NCBI GenBank assembly: GCA_029204225.1
Contig: CM055092.1
Coordinates: forward strand, 60,455,401-60,519,400
From: Diphasiastrum complanatum
Lineage: Eukaryota > Streptophyta > Lycopodiopsida > Lycopodiales > Lycopodiaceae
Direction of reading: 5' to 3'
Length of the DNA stretch: 64,000 nucleotides
Made by a program: the position numbers and the translations under genes. Within the stretch, counting starts at the first letter, position 1, and each line of letters begins with the position of its first letter. Below, piece by piece: positions 35,020 to 46,649 of the stretch. Under the pieces are notes generated by a model. The model had not been told where the DNA came from, did no database searches, and worked only from the letters and a program-made list of their open reading frames with translations.

Positions 35020-38000
35020 TGACTAAGATGCGGTCTTGGATAGGAGTGGAGGCAAGCTCTATATCGGACTTGGAAGGTGGAAGCGCTTGGATTTGCATCC
35101 TGGATTGAAGTGCTGAATTCTCAAGAGAAGCGCGGTTATGGATTCATTAATTTCAGTTTTGAAGCAAGTTTTTCGGAATTGTTGATAGTGAGCTCTTCTA
35201 TGGGTATGATTCCGTTAAATATGCTAAGAATTAGTATGAATTCATTAGTATTTCCAGATTTCTTGATGAAGCTTTCAAGTGATGTAGAAGGATCTGTTAT
35301 GATAGATCCGGTTGCTTGTTTCGTGATTGTATTCTGATCGGTTAATAATTTGGAAGCATGCATAACTCTTAATGTTCTGAATCTTGTTCTTAGTTTGGTT
35401 AATAGGTAGATTGAAGCAAATCAATTTATCCAGTTTGGTATGGACTGTTAATAACTAAAAACATGATTCCAGTGAATGCATGTGAGGATTAGTGTTTTCC
35501 ATAATCCTCTTGTTAACCTGCATGTGCAAGAATGTTGAGGGAAATTGCAGTTGCTATCCTAATTATTTGTTGAACAGAGTATTTGTCTACATAGTAGAGA
35601 TAAACCTATTTCCTGAGATGCTATTCCTTGCAAGAACAGTGTTGTACTGGTCTAGGTTCATGCTTGGGAACGTGGAGAAGAGAGGTAACCCTGTTTCTTG
35701 AAAAAAAATGAACCTTTTGAACTGGCTGATCAGGAAGGTTACTGGCCAAAACTTCTGAGCAGCTGTTTCGTAGCCAATTCGTGATTTGTGATTATCTTTT
35801 TCAAATCATGATAAGCTGTGAAGTCCTGAGAACGGCTTGTTGCTTAGTTGCCGTTTACTGTGTTGCTCCATGGAGTTTTGGATTAGCAAATGGATGGCTG
35901 ACAGTCTGTTTTGGAACAACAGATCCCTCTGTAATCTTTTTGCTACTTGGGCTGATTGTATGGATGCTCCACGGGCTGTGGCAGTTGCAAGGAATCGCGC
36001 TGATTCAATGCTTTTAGAGAGGAACTAAAACGCGGTTGAATCCAGAATATGAAGGCGCATATTTACCTTGTTGATTCCAGGTGAGTTCCCAGAAGTAGTC
36101 CTGCATGGTTGAAACTTGGTGGAACCTCTGTGGATTGATACCTATCATGCATTGTGGTGAGCGTGATGCAGTTTGCCGTTGTAGCGACCGTTCTTGTTCC
36201 TACTTCAGCATGTTCCTTGCTCCCTCTTTCTCGCGATAGCTTCTTTGTGGTAACCACCAGCAATATCTAGCCTTAAACTTCTCAATCCTGTTGCGGCAGT
36301 TGTAGAGACATGTGCCCTTCCCTTCTTGGGGTTTTTAGGGGGGCATTTGTGAGGGGCATGATTGACCTTTGGGGGGAGTATATGCCTTTTTCCGTTTTGC
36401 ATGGGATTTTCAAGAATAACTATTCTTAGAAATTTTTATGGCTTTTACTTGTTGTGAAACGTTGCATGGGGATTTCTTTTGTGTTATCAAGTAAACCTTT
36501 GGGAGTCTAAATTTAGACTTGGATTGTTTTGCATGCCAAGGGGGCTTCTGATTTGTAATAGGCATTACATCATCGCCTACTCTTCTAGTAACGACATGAA
36601 AAATAATTAGGTCTTGTTTGGAATAACCATAAAGAAAATCTATATGTTGATCAATGGGTGAAAATAAGTATTCATTCTCTAGACCATAATGGGTGACGAC
36701 ATAATCTTTTGCTATCCTAGTAGCTTGTTTATGATTTTTGAGATTGAATGTTATTCGTCTTAGAGATTTTCCAGATATGTTATTTACTCATGAGAAATAG
36801 AAAATCTTTTGTAGCTGAGTTACAAGATCTCAGTGAGATATGTGAGTAACATATGTGGATTTTGGAGGAATCTGCCAGATAAGATTGTGTTTATGTATTG
36901 GGTCATAGTGAGATTATTCACATATGTGCACGATTAATCTTTTATGAATCTAATGTGTATCCTTGGTTACTAGGGTTATTTGGTGCACTTAACCTAGTCG
37001 GTGAACATGAACATATGATCAAGTATTGTTTTGACAGATACTTGCAGAGTTAACAAATCTTTGTATGGAAGATTTATGGATTAAGTTATAAATGATTTGG
37101 GTAAGGATCTAAATGTGGTGTCATAGTAGTATAATTGAATTCTTCACCTAGACATTTGAGATTTCTAAATCATTGGCAATTAGCTTGAGTAGTTGATTAC
37201 TCCAGGATGAAGTTAATTGGTAAAATGATCAGTGTGATGTTGATTCACTAGGAGCTGATGGTTTTTGAATTATATTGCTTGTCAGACGCATGATTAGTGA
37301 ATCATTAGGCTCATCAATTAAAATTATGTGCATCGGATATATAGTATTCTTGGGATAGAGTATTCCTTAGTCAAAGAATAGACTCAGTTCATTAGTGATT
37401 ATATCCCAAAGCGCTCAATTGGATAACAAATCATAATAAATCCAAGAATAATATCTGAATTGATATTCAGCAGGACTTTGGGTATCTAGATTTGATTCTA
37501 GATTGTAATCTAAAGTTTTTGTAGTTGAAGATGATTGTCAATTTGGTATGCGTTCAGTCTTTAATTACCAATGGTTAATAGACCTTGAATCTTGCACTTT
37601 AGTTAAAGAATCATGTTTGAAATTCCTAAATCCAGTATTTTCTTAGTGGAAAGATGGGACATATACTCCAGTATCCTGTAAATGATTAAGTATAATTTTG
37701 GATTCCAGAAAATTATGATTGACGAATCATACGAATCTTAATATTTATGATTGATTGATCATAAATAGATACTTAATTATTGTCAGAGGATTATTCGGAA
37801 TTGTAATGATTTTTAAGTGTGATGATTAGTTCTTGATCTATTATTTGAGTAAGAATTCAGATCAGTGTTTTGAATCTCTCTACTCCACTATCTTATAGAA
37901 AGCCTATGGATCTCACAAATATTCTCACAAGATAAGTTATCTTATTTGTGGAGAATTTAATTAATCTAGCAGATGCTATTCTACTACAGTTTATGGTCTA

Positions 38001-38637
38001 TAGATGCTCGAGTACAGTTCTTCATTTAATTGGATCTCCAGTTACCATAGGAGACAAACAAGTCTATTAAGATGAATGAATGCTATTTTCTTGCATTTGG
38101 TGCTAGAAACAGGAGCATTTAACTCAAAAGAGTATCTAGGATACTCAAACTTGAGTTTTAATCATTATATATCTTAATGATTCTCCTAGAGATTCTAGTT
38201 AAATGAATTATCATATCTTAGAATTGAATTCTAAGGATAGTTGTACTTGGAAGCTTTCTATGAGTTGTTTGCCACAGTTGTGGATGATTTCAGACTGTAA
38301 TTAATATTATTTTTCTTTAACTTTAATCTCCTAAGTTAGGTTATATTTCGCTCAGTGTTTATGTAAGTGTTTTGCATAAAGGTGATGTACCAACTTTTGG
38401 TGAGTGTAACCGAGTCGAGAAATTTATCGCTTAGTATACTTTTAAAACCAGAGTTTGTACTCCAGAATAGAGATTAACGATTGGAAATAGATTTATCTCT
38501 GAGTACTTGTTTGATATGGAAGTTAGACTAAGGATAATGATTTTCTCAGTTAATACTTAAAGTCAAAGGAACTGTTCTTGTAATTCTTTCCTGTTTGAGG
38601 AGCTTCTAAGGATAGAAGCAGTTTAAGGAGGGAAGAA
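35020..38637 (+). mobile_element. Heavily decayed Gypsy body, copy A
   Basis: Starts with a leader after a primer-binding site and ends with a polypurine tract (about 38,622-38,637, TTTAAGGAGGGAAGAA) before an LTR start. No frame above about 80 codons is open, and I see no RT or integrase motif. The part from about 36,750 to 38,637 is repeated in copy B (41,010-43,097). The extreme 3' end, read in frame, reaches a V, stop, GGKNV ending like that of copy B, which suggests the decayed C-terminus of a Gypsy polyprotein. It may also be a non-autonomous derivative. Confidence 0.6.
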
Positions 38638-38745
38638 TGTTATGGCCATATTCGGTTAAGGACCTGGAATAGTCAAAATATGGAAACCGGCCCTGCAGTA
38701 TTTGAGATTGTTGGTCACGCCATGATTTAATCAAAATTGGTCAAA
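38638..38745 (+). repeat. Start of a Gypsy LTR (TGTTATGGCC type), truncated
   Basis: Begins TGTTATGGCCATATTCGG directly after a polypurine tract. The first 100 bp or so match the LTR at 57,182. After about 38,745 the sequence no longer matches it, so the LTR is either truncated or chimeric. Confidence 0.75.
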
Positions 38746-41700
38746 ATTGGTCAAAAACCAAGGGTTTTTGATGTTTTTTGGACTAATTTTGGGGTAGATC
38801 TCGAAATTCACAGCCAAGACTTGGTATGAACGTTTTCAAAGATGTAATGAAGCTGTCCCTGAGCTGTCATGAAGTTTGGAAGGGATTAGACACCAAAAAT
38901 TAGTGTATTTTTGATGATTTTTTAGCATGAATACCTCTCAATTGGTGGTCTGAACCTGTTGGTTCTTGTAACAAGCTTAAAGATATGATGGATTGCGTCT
39001 GTTTTGAGCCATCATGCATCCAATTTGGATAGGTGAGCATTAGACACCATCATGTTGAAGTTTTGCTTGTTGAAGGAGGCCAAAAATGCATTTTTTGCAT
39101 GATCTGAGCTTATGATTGCTTGCTGGACCTGTTAGAAGCTTCTATGCCTCTCTAATGAACCTTAGTAGAGTGCTTGTAACCTCTGATCCATGGCTTTTTG
39201 GGCTGGGATGTGTTTTCTGAATATTCCTCTCCACAAAAGTGCACCCTCCTACATATTTTTCATGCATTTATTGCTCGCATGTGTGAATCCAAGGGTGCAG
39301 GGTGATGTGGCAAGTGCCTTGTAGACCCACTTTCCCTTCGTACGGTGCTTTACAGCGACCAATTTGGTGTCCTGTAGAGAAAGTTATGGCTGTCGAAAGT
39401 TTGGCAATTTTTGAACTAAAATTTGCAAAATTTTCGAAATGTTCTGATGCATGCATACTTGTAATTCAGTGTAGTGCTTGTCTCTTGATGAAAATGTATG
39501 GATAGACCTGTATGCATGCATGGATGCATGTTGCATGCATAATCAGTAGATTGATCAGAAGATTTCTTGCATGAAGTTATTTTTGGCAATTCTAGATTAA
39601 AAAGCAGATTTCCTAGTGGCTAGGCTAATTACGGGATTTTTTTCGTTTATTTCGAAAAAATCAGTGCATGTCAAATTTGATATGTGACAATGCCTATGAA
39701 TTTGATAAATTGATCATTTTAATCGATTTTCACAGTTGATCCATTTCGAACTGATTTTTAATTTGAAGAAACCATGGATGTTTTCAATTTGTTCCAATTC
39801 TTTGGTTATTGATCAAACAGAAATCACTTATAAAGTGAATGATCTTACTGAGTTGAAATCAGTCGATTGTTAAGATCACTGTAACCTTCACTTTTAGTTG
39901 AAGATTTTGTGAATCTGTCAATTAAGGGGCATTTCTTGTTCTAGGGATCAATGAGGACCAAGAATAATGTAAATCTAGTAGAACAGTTTTATGCTGGTCT
40001 ATAAGGGGATTTGCTAGGGATTAAGTGCGGCGCTCAATTAACAAATCAAAACTGTCAGAGAGATAGTGCTAAAGTTAGCGATACCAAATTGAACTTTTTT
40101 CTAGTACAAATTTGTTTTGTTAACCTGAGGAATTATGAGATATAGATCGATCCCTAAATGATATCTCATTAATTACAAAATATGGAAGCCCTTACATCTA
40201 TTTCTCTATTTTATTAGACCTCTACTCTTTAGAACTTTCTTAATACATGACAATTGGATTGAGATTCATATAATTCCTTCCAATGTAGAACTCTGTTCTG
40301 AAGGACTGTTATAATAATATGAGATTGTACTTCCATATAAGATTTTTGAATATGGCTCGGAAGTTAGGTTTCCTGAACCCTAACGTTAGTCTCTATTTGA
40401 TAGTTGATTATTGAGAGATAATATTTCTATCATTCGGGATAAGATATTCTACGATTCTTGAGGAAAAAGTCCTGTTTGTAATAGTATTGAATACTCATTA
40501 CTGACTTTTTCAAATCTTTGATATCTTATACGTTGTCTCCTTGGAACTTTTAAATCGAAATTATGGAATTTCTTTTTTAAAAGGGAGGAAGAAAAGATAG
40601 GAATAAGTCTTTCGAGGAATCAGCCAGTTGCATTGATTTTGAAAAAAAAAAATCTTGTATGTGTGCAAAGGTAAAACTATCCAAGTTGGAATAGACAAAC
40701 TCTCTAAGTGATTATTTTGAGTAATCTGGAACTAGATGAGTTTTGGGGTTATTGAGCTGTGAGATATTCATTAATATGGGAAATAGTGGTAAAGATTAAA
40801 TTAAGATTCACTGATTGTAACCAAGTACCATTTTGATATGGATTGGATCAGTGGAATAAAGCTTTAATCTTAACTCTATGTCCAAAGATGTCTGTATGAG
40901 TTAGCCTAATCTTGTACGCTAAGATCTGTTGTAGGCCGATTGGTAGAAGAAATCTTGTTAATAAGAGTTAGATGGTTGGAAAACTTGTGATGTGGAGTTA
41001 TTCACTTCAAAGATTTCCCAGATATGTTATTTACTCATGAGAAATAGAGTTCTTTGGTAGCTGAGTTGCAAGATTCTTAGTGAATTATGTGAGTAAGATA
41101 TGCAGATTGTGGAAATCTGTCAGTTTATAGCCTATGTTTATGTATAGGAACATAGTTGGATAAGTTGCTTATGTACATCTTAATCTTGATCTACTATGTG
41201 TTTCCTATGTACTGAGTTTATATCGTATACTTAAACTAGTCAGAGTACATAGACATATGAACAAGTAATGTGTGGAACAATTACTTGTAGGTTAATGTCT
41301 CTTTCTGTGGAAAGGATAATTCATTAACCTATTTATGGTTTGGAAGAAGATCTAAATGTGGTGTTATACATGTATAATTGAGATCTGCACCTAGACATTT
41401 AAGATTTTTGAATCATTTACAATTGACTTGAGTAATTAGAATATTCCTGATTAGAAGTTAATTGGATAAATAAGCAATGTGAAGAGAATTAACCGGGAAC
41501 TATTTATTTTGATCTATATTGCTTATAAGTCACATGATTAGTAAATCATTTGGATTCATTTATGAGAATTGTGCATAGAATATAGAAGATTCTTGATATA
41601 GAATATTTTTTGAAGTAGAAATATCCTAAGTTATTGACTCATTGGATGACAGAGTCTAACTAATGTCAAGGATAACCGCTGAATTCAGTTGGAATTCAGC

Positions 41701-43097
41701 AGAGCTTTATAATATCTAGATGTGGTTCTAGGTGATTGTATAAAGTTTATTATTTGTTAAAGACAAATGTTATAATGGTCTTTAATTACTTGGTTGATTG
41801 TAGAACTTGGAACTCATAATCTGGTTAAGAATCGAGATGGAAGAATATTCTTGGTGGAAAAGATTTCAGAATGTTTCTTATATCTCCTGAGTGGTATGTT
41901 GTGCATATACTCCAGTATCTCTAAATGATTAAGTATGGGTTTAGAATCCGATAGATTATGATTGACGAATCATAAGATTCTAAATGTTTATGATTGACGG
42001 ATCATAAATACTTAAAGGTCCTTAGATGATTATATGGAAAATATGATGATTCTTAAGATGATGAGTAATTCTTGATCAATTGGTGGAGTTAAAATTTAGA
42101 TTTGTTATTTGAACTCTAAATTTGTGTACAAACTTGAGGTTGTTTGGATCTCACATGCATTTTCATTAAGTAATTATTTACTTATGAGAAATTTGCTTAC
42201 CTTTACAGATTGTAGTCAATGAATGCTTGTGTACTGTTTTTCAACCTAAAATCTCCGATTAATTAGGAGCAGTTAAGTCTATCAAGATTGAATGGTTGCT
42301 ATTTTTTGGTATATGATGCTAGGGATAGAGCACTTATCTCAGGAGAGTATTTGGGGTACTCAGGACTGAGTTGAAGTCATTTTTATCTTGATGGATCTCC
42401 TAAGAGATTTTGGTGGGATGAGTTTTGTACCAAGAAGCATTTATGACAGGTCTACGAGTAATTTGTGGATAGTCTTGGACTATAATTGTTTTGGATCTTT
42501 AACTTTTGAACATTGATTTCCAGTGTAAGGTGAGGACTCACCCAGTGATTCATGTAAATTGAGGTACATGAAGGTGATGTTATTAGATTGGAGAGAATCA
42601 AACCCAATAGGGAAATTTATCTTTTAGTGTACTTCTAAAAGGTCGATATAGTATTTCAGTGTAGAGATAGATAATTTGAGAACTATCCCATTTCTAAATA
42701 CTTATTTGATATTGAAGTCAGACTAAAGATTGATTTTCAGGGTAATTGTGAAAGTTAAATGATAAAATTTGTTAGCTTTTGAACTTAATCTTCAGGTATG
42801 GTCGACTGCTCATCCGGTGTATCATGTAAATTTAGTTTGTATGATGATGATGATGACAATTTGATGTATTGAAGATTTTGTCCATATGGAAAATTTATCG
42901 CTCAATGTACCTTTGGACCCTGAATGAGTACTCAGGATCAGAGATAAACAATCGAGAAATTGTTCTATCTCTATGTGCTTGCTTAGGTTGGTTGGTCAAA
43001 TTGAGGATAATGATTCATGGGAAGAGCTAAAAGCATACAAATTGAATTTTCCCTAGTTATTCGTTCTGAGGACAGAACTAGTTTAAGGGGGGAAGAA
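38746..43097 (+). mobile_element. Heavily decayed Gypsy body, copy B
   Basis: No open frame of note over 4.3 kb. From about 41,010 the sequence follows copy A, for example around CCAGATATGTTATTTACTCA and TTATGATTGACGAATCATA. Near the end, one frame shows fragments of a Gypsy integrase C-terminus (AHPVYHVN, VLRIRDKQ, EDNDSWEELKAYKLNFP), interrupted by stops. The same 3' module occurs twice in a row (about 42,520-42,775 and 42,783-43,040). A polypurine tract at 43,083-43,097 (TTAAGGGGGGAAGAA) leads into the 3' LTR. Confidence 0.6.
43083..43097 (+). promoter_or_regulatory. Polypurine tract of Gypsy copy B
   Basis: TTAAGGGGGGAAGAA directly before the LTR start TGTTACATCC. It identifies the LTR at 43,098 as a 3' LTR. 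Confidence 0.88.
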
Positions 43098-43586
43098 TGT
43101 TACATCCATGTCTTGTATAAAGGAATCGGAATAATTCCTGACGTGGAAAGCCAGTCACTCCAGATGTATATGGTTATTGGTTATGCCTCGTCATTCCGGG
43201 CTTGGCCTGTAAAGTAATTAATAATCATATGAGGGCCCAGACCTATAATTGGACATAGGAGCACATGCATAGTGAATGACTGCTTTAATGCAAGAATAGG
43301 AGGTCAATAGCTCAATATAGGTTGCATGGGGATCCTAGGAAGAATATTCTCTCTCTCATGAAGAGAATATGTCCATTGGAAACTCGCCCATCCTCCTATT
43401 GGAAATTCAGTTTCTTGAGCTTGTCTCTCCTCCTCTCTCTTAGGTTCTTTGCTATGGCTTGGGGGCTAGGTCCAGGAGGAAACTCCAGGAGAGATCTAGG
43501 TTTGGATGGGTGGTTTTGCTCCACAAGTGTCCTTTTGGTTGTTTTGCAACAGGATCTAGTCGAATCTTCATATGGTGATCCTTACA
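43098..43586 (+). repeat. Gypsy 3' LTR, 489 bp
   Basis: Starts TGTTACATCC, ends GATCCTTACA. The reverse complement of the same 489-bp LTR is at 45,485-45,973, with about 20 differences by eye, mostly transitions. It is followed by CTAAG (43,587-43,591), the counterpart of CTTAG next to the other LTR. An internal MAWG-starting frame is shared by several LTRs here and is not a gene. Confidence 0.95.
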
Positions 43587-44664
43587 CTAAGAGTGAATCC
43601 TAGTGAGATAAGAAAAGAGTTGAGCCTCTCATACCAAGATCTTGGTGCTTGCTTGAGTCCATAAAGACTCTTGAAAAGCAAGCACACTTTTGATTCATCC
43701 TTGATGAATCCTTGAGGTTGCTCCATATAGATTTCCTCTTGAAGATAAACATTGAGAAATGCATTGGAAACATCTAATTGGAACACCTTCCACTTCAAAT
43801 TAGTAGCAAGAGATATAAAAATCCTTATTGTCACCATCTTTGCCACAGGTGCAAAGGTTTCCTCATAAGTAGCAAGAGATATAAGAATCCTTATTGTCAC
43901 CATCTTTGCCCCACAAGTGCAAAGGTCTCCTCATAATCAATTCCATGGATTTGAGCAAATCCCTTGGCACATAATCTTGCCTTGTACTTGTTGATAGTGC
44001 CATCTTGATTATACTTGATTCGAAATACCCACTTGGATCCAATGATGTGCTTGTTGGATGGAGGAACCACAAGCTCCCAAGTGTAGTTGATGATCAAGGC
44101 TTCATACTCTTGCTTCATGGCATCATACCACTCCTTGGTATTGAGTGTCTCTTCAACATCCTTTGGCTCTTCATGTGAGATGAAATATGCAAAATGAGTG
44201 GAATCAACTTCCACTTGCTTGCCTTTGTCATCATAGGAAAACCTCTTAGTCTCGGATCTCGCTCTAGAAGTCCTCCTAGGTGTGTAAACCCGAGGAGACT
44301 CCTCCTCAAATCTCGACCCCAACAAGTCTTGATTGTCTTCAATAGGCATGATAGGTGATGGATCTTGAGGTGAATTGAACTCGGCCCCTTCAAATGATGG
44401 ATGTTGATCTTCATGAAATATAACATCTCTACTTTCAATCACTTGAGAAGTAGAGAGCACAAAGACTCTATAAGCTTTTTTGGTGGATGAATATCCAACC
44501 ATGATCCCTTTGCTAGAGCATGGATCATCCTTCTTCCTTGTTTCCAAGGGAATATGTGCAAAGCAAATAGTGCCAAATACTCTAAGGTGATCAACCTTAG
44601 GCTTCTTTTTGAATTAGACCTCATATGGTGTCCTTCCTTCAAGATCAAGATGTGGGAGTCTATT
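43587..44664 (-). pseudogene. Copia element, first half: integrase C-terminus and RT start
   Basis: The minus strand reads from NRLPHLDLEGRTPYEV (44,664) through FAHIPLETRKKDD, GIMVGYSSTKKAYRV, ESRDVIFHEDQ and PRRTSRARSETKRFSYDD to RT: ISHEEPKDVEETLNTKEWYD, GSKWVFRIKYNQDGTINKYK, ARLCAKGFAQ. After a duplicated segment come QLDVSNAFLNVYLQEEIYM, LYGLKQAPRSWYERL and FLISLGFTLS. It stops exactly at the LTR junction at 43,587. The next residues of the same protein start on the opposite strand at 45,974. A stop interrupts near 44,610. Integrase core, protease and gag are missing at the 44,664 side, where a different LTR is joined. Confidence 0.9.
43802..43936. repeat. 66-bp tandem duplication inside RT
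   Basis: The segment 43,802-43,867 is repeated at 43,868-43,936. It encodes the RT block around YEETFAPVAKMVTIRI. The second copy has two extra bases, which shift the frame and separate the two RT frames. Confidence 0.93.
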
Positions 44665-44985
44665 TGTAAAGACCCTAAAGGATTGCCCCTAAGATGAGGA
44701 TGGGAGAACACAATAGAAGAGACTATGGAGCCAAACCGCCCAACCAAGATCAAACCTGGACTTAGCCCCCAAGCCATGCCATGTGAAGCAAGAGGGTAGA
44801 GTCATGTGCATGAAACCATGCAACCCCCATGCAGGTCAACTATAAATCTAATCACACCTCTTCATGCAGTCATCCTGCAAATATCCGTCACACAGACGTG
44901 CAATACTCCATATGTCTCAATTAAAGTGTCTGGGTCCTCTCAAGGTTAATTAGTTACAAACTGGCTTTGACATGGACAAATTTGT
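44665..44985 (-). repeat. Gypsy LTR (truncated), TGTTATGG type
   Basis: The minus-strand end is CTTTACA at 44,665, and its first 90 bp are almost identical to the remnant at 34,918-35,005 in reverse complement. Similarity to the LTR at 57,182 can be followed to about 44,985 and then fades. It joins Copia sequence directly on the left. Confidence 0.75.
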
Positions 44986-45471
44986 GCAATCAGATCCAAA
45001 TCCCTGTAAATCCATTGCATGCAAGCACTAAAACTTCTGATTCTAGTCAAACATGGTTTCTATAGCCCATTTATGGTCCCAAAACCCCAATTTTTGGTCC
45101 AAAATCACTATCTAATCCACCTTTTGACTATTCCAACATCATGCAATCATGAGATCCAATCAATAATGACTGTAAAACAACAAGTAAAATCTAGAAAACG
45201 TACTACACCAGTACCTATGATCAATTTCAAACAAAAAACCTTCAATTCTAGGTGAAAAATCCACTAAAGTCATCAAAAATCCATAGATTTCCACCAAACA
45301 CTATGGAGAAACCCCATAATTATGATCTTTAGGTTGAAAGTACACCAAATTCAGAGAAGCCACCTACTTGGAGATCAATTCCACCATCTGGAAGTAACAT
45401 GCAAGGAGAAATCCACAAAAACTGAGAAAATACAAGAAGTAGCTCCACCTTCTGATTGATGCAAATCCATA
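44986..45471 (-). other. Gypsy leader remnant
   Basis: Follows the primer-binding site of the LTR at 45,485 in minus orientation (GCTATGGATTTGCATCAATC and onward). It has no open frame of note. The left part, about 44,986-45,170, is of uncertain origin. Confidence 0.5.
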
Positions 45472-45483
45472 GCTCTGATACCA
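45472..45483 (-). promoter_or_regulatory. Primer-binding site next to the inverted LTR
   Basis: The minus strand reads TGGTATCAGAGC, one base from the LTR end GATCCTTACA. It shows that the LTR at 45,485-45,973 is a 5' LTR, whereas its partner at 43,098 is a 3' LTR. Confidence 0.93.
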
Positions 45484-45484
45484 C

Positions 45485-45973
45485 TGTAAGGATCACCATA
45501 TGAAGATCTGACTAGATCCTGTTGCAAAACAACCAAAAGGACACATGTGGAGCAAAACCACCCATCCAAACTTAGATCCCTCCTGGAGTTTCCTCCTAGA
45601 CCTAGCCCCCAAGCCATAGTGAAGAACCTAAGAGAGAGGAGGAGAGACAGGCTCAAGAAACTGAATTTCCAATAGGAGGATGGGCGAGTTTCCAATGGAC
45701 ATATTCTCTTCATGAGAGAGAGAATATTCTCCCTAGGATCCCCATGCAACCTATATTGAGCTATTGACCTCCTATTCTTGCATTAAAGTAGCCATTCACT
45801 ATGCATGTGCTCCTATGTCCAATTATAGGTCTGGGTCCTCATATGATTATTAATTACTTTACAGGCCAAGCCCGGAATGACGAGTCATAACCAATAACCA
45901 TATACATCTGGAGTGACCGGCTATCCACGTCAGAGATTATTCCGATTCCTTTATACAGGACATGGACGTAACA
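45485..45973 (-). repeat. Gypsy 5' LTR, 489 bp, inverted relative to 43,098-43,586
   Basis: Starts TGTTACGTCC and ends GATCCTTACA on the minus strand. It is the same length as the LTR at 43,098. It is followed on the plus strand by CTTAG (45,974-45,978) and then directly by the second half of the split Copia. Confidence 0.95.
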
Positions 45974-46626
45974 CTTAGTGACTATGATCCTTCCATGTAT
46001 ATCAAGTTTATTGCTAGTGATTTTCGAGTCAATTTATGCAAGATCCAAAGATCCAACATTGGAAGATGGCCAAGAGGGTGCTAAGGTATATATCTTCATC
46101 ACATGATTATGGTCTACTCTACAAAAGTGAAGATTTATCTATTATTGGCTACTCGGATTCGGACTTTGCAAGTGATAAGATGGATCGAAAATCCACAAGT
46201 GCATTTACTATCTTTTTTGGAGGAAATCTCATATCTTGGCCTTCCAAAAAGCAAGATACTATGTCTCTTTCTTCTTGTGAGGCCGAGTATAAAGCACTCA
46301 CTACTTTGACAAAAAAAGAAGTGCTTTGGATCAAGAGAATTCTATTGGAGCTAAAATGCATCAAAGAGGAGGAGTTACCATTGCTATATTGTGATAATAT
46401 CTCGGCCCAAGCACTTGCAAATAATCCAATTTTTCATGCAAGAAGCAAGCATATTGAAGTGGCACACCACTTTGTGAGAGAGAAGCTTATTGGAGGAGAG
46501 ATCCATTTGGAGCATATTGACTCAACATCTTGTATTGACGATCTACTCACCAAGCCTCTACTCAAGAGTTCCTTCATCAAACATAGATCCAAACTTGGAA
46601 TGATTCCAAGATCGATGCTATTTTAG
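45974..46626 (+). pseudogene. Copia element, second half: RT end and RNase H
   Basis: The plus strand resumes the protein cut at 43,587: LSDYDPSMYIKFIASDF. It then jumps by an internal deletion, which removes the catalytic YVDD region, to QDPKIQHWKMAKRVLRYISS. A complete RNase H follows: GYSDSDFASDKMDRKSTSAF, SLSSCEAEYKALTTLTKKEV, YCDNISAQALANNPIFHARS and DDLLTKPLLKSSFIKHR, ending SMLF with a stop at 46,624. It strongly resembles the RNase H of the complete element at 24,130-25,014. A polypurine tract and an LTR follow. Confidence 0.92.
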
Positions 46627-46636
46627 ATTAGATATC

Positions 46637-46649
46637 TTTTTAGGAGGAG
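46637..46649 (+). promoter_or_regulatory. Polypurine tract of the split Copia
   Basis: CTTTTTAGGAGGAG ends directly before TGTCAAAATT, the same tract as in the complete Copia element. Confidence 0.85.

Noticed and set aside
34536-35108. 190-codon plus-strand frame
   Set aside because: Runs through an LTR end, a primer-binding site and the leader, so it cannot be a real protein.
43322-43603. 93-codon frame, also at 45,375-45,749 on the other strand
   Set aside because: Encoded by the two inverted 489-bp LTRs; shared because the LTRs are shared.
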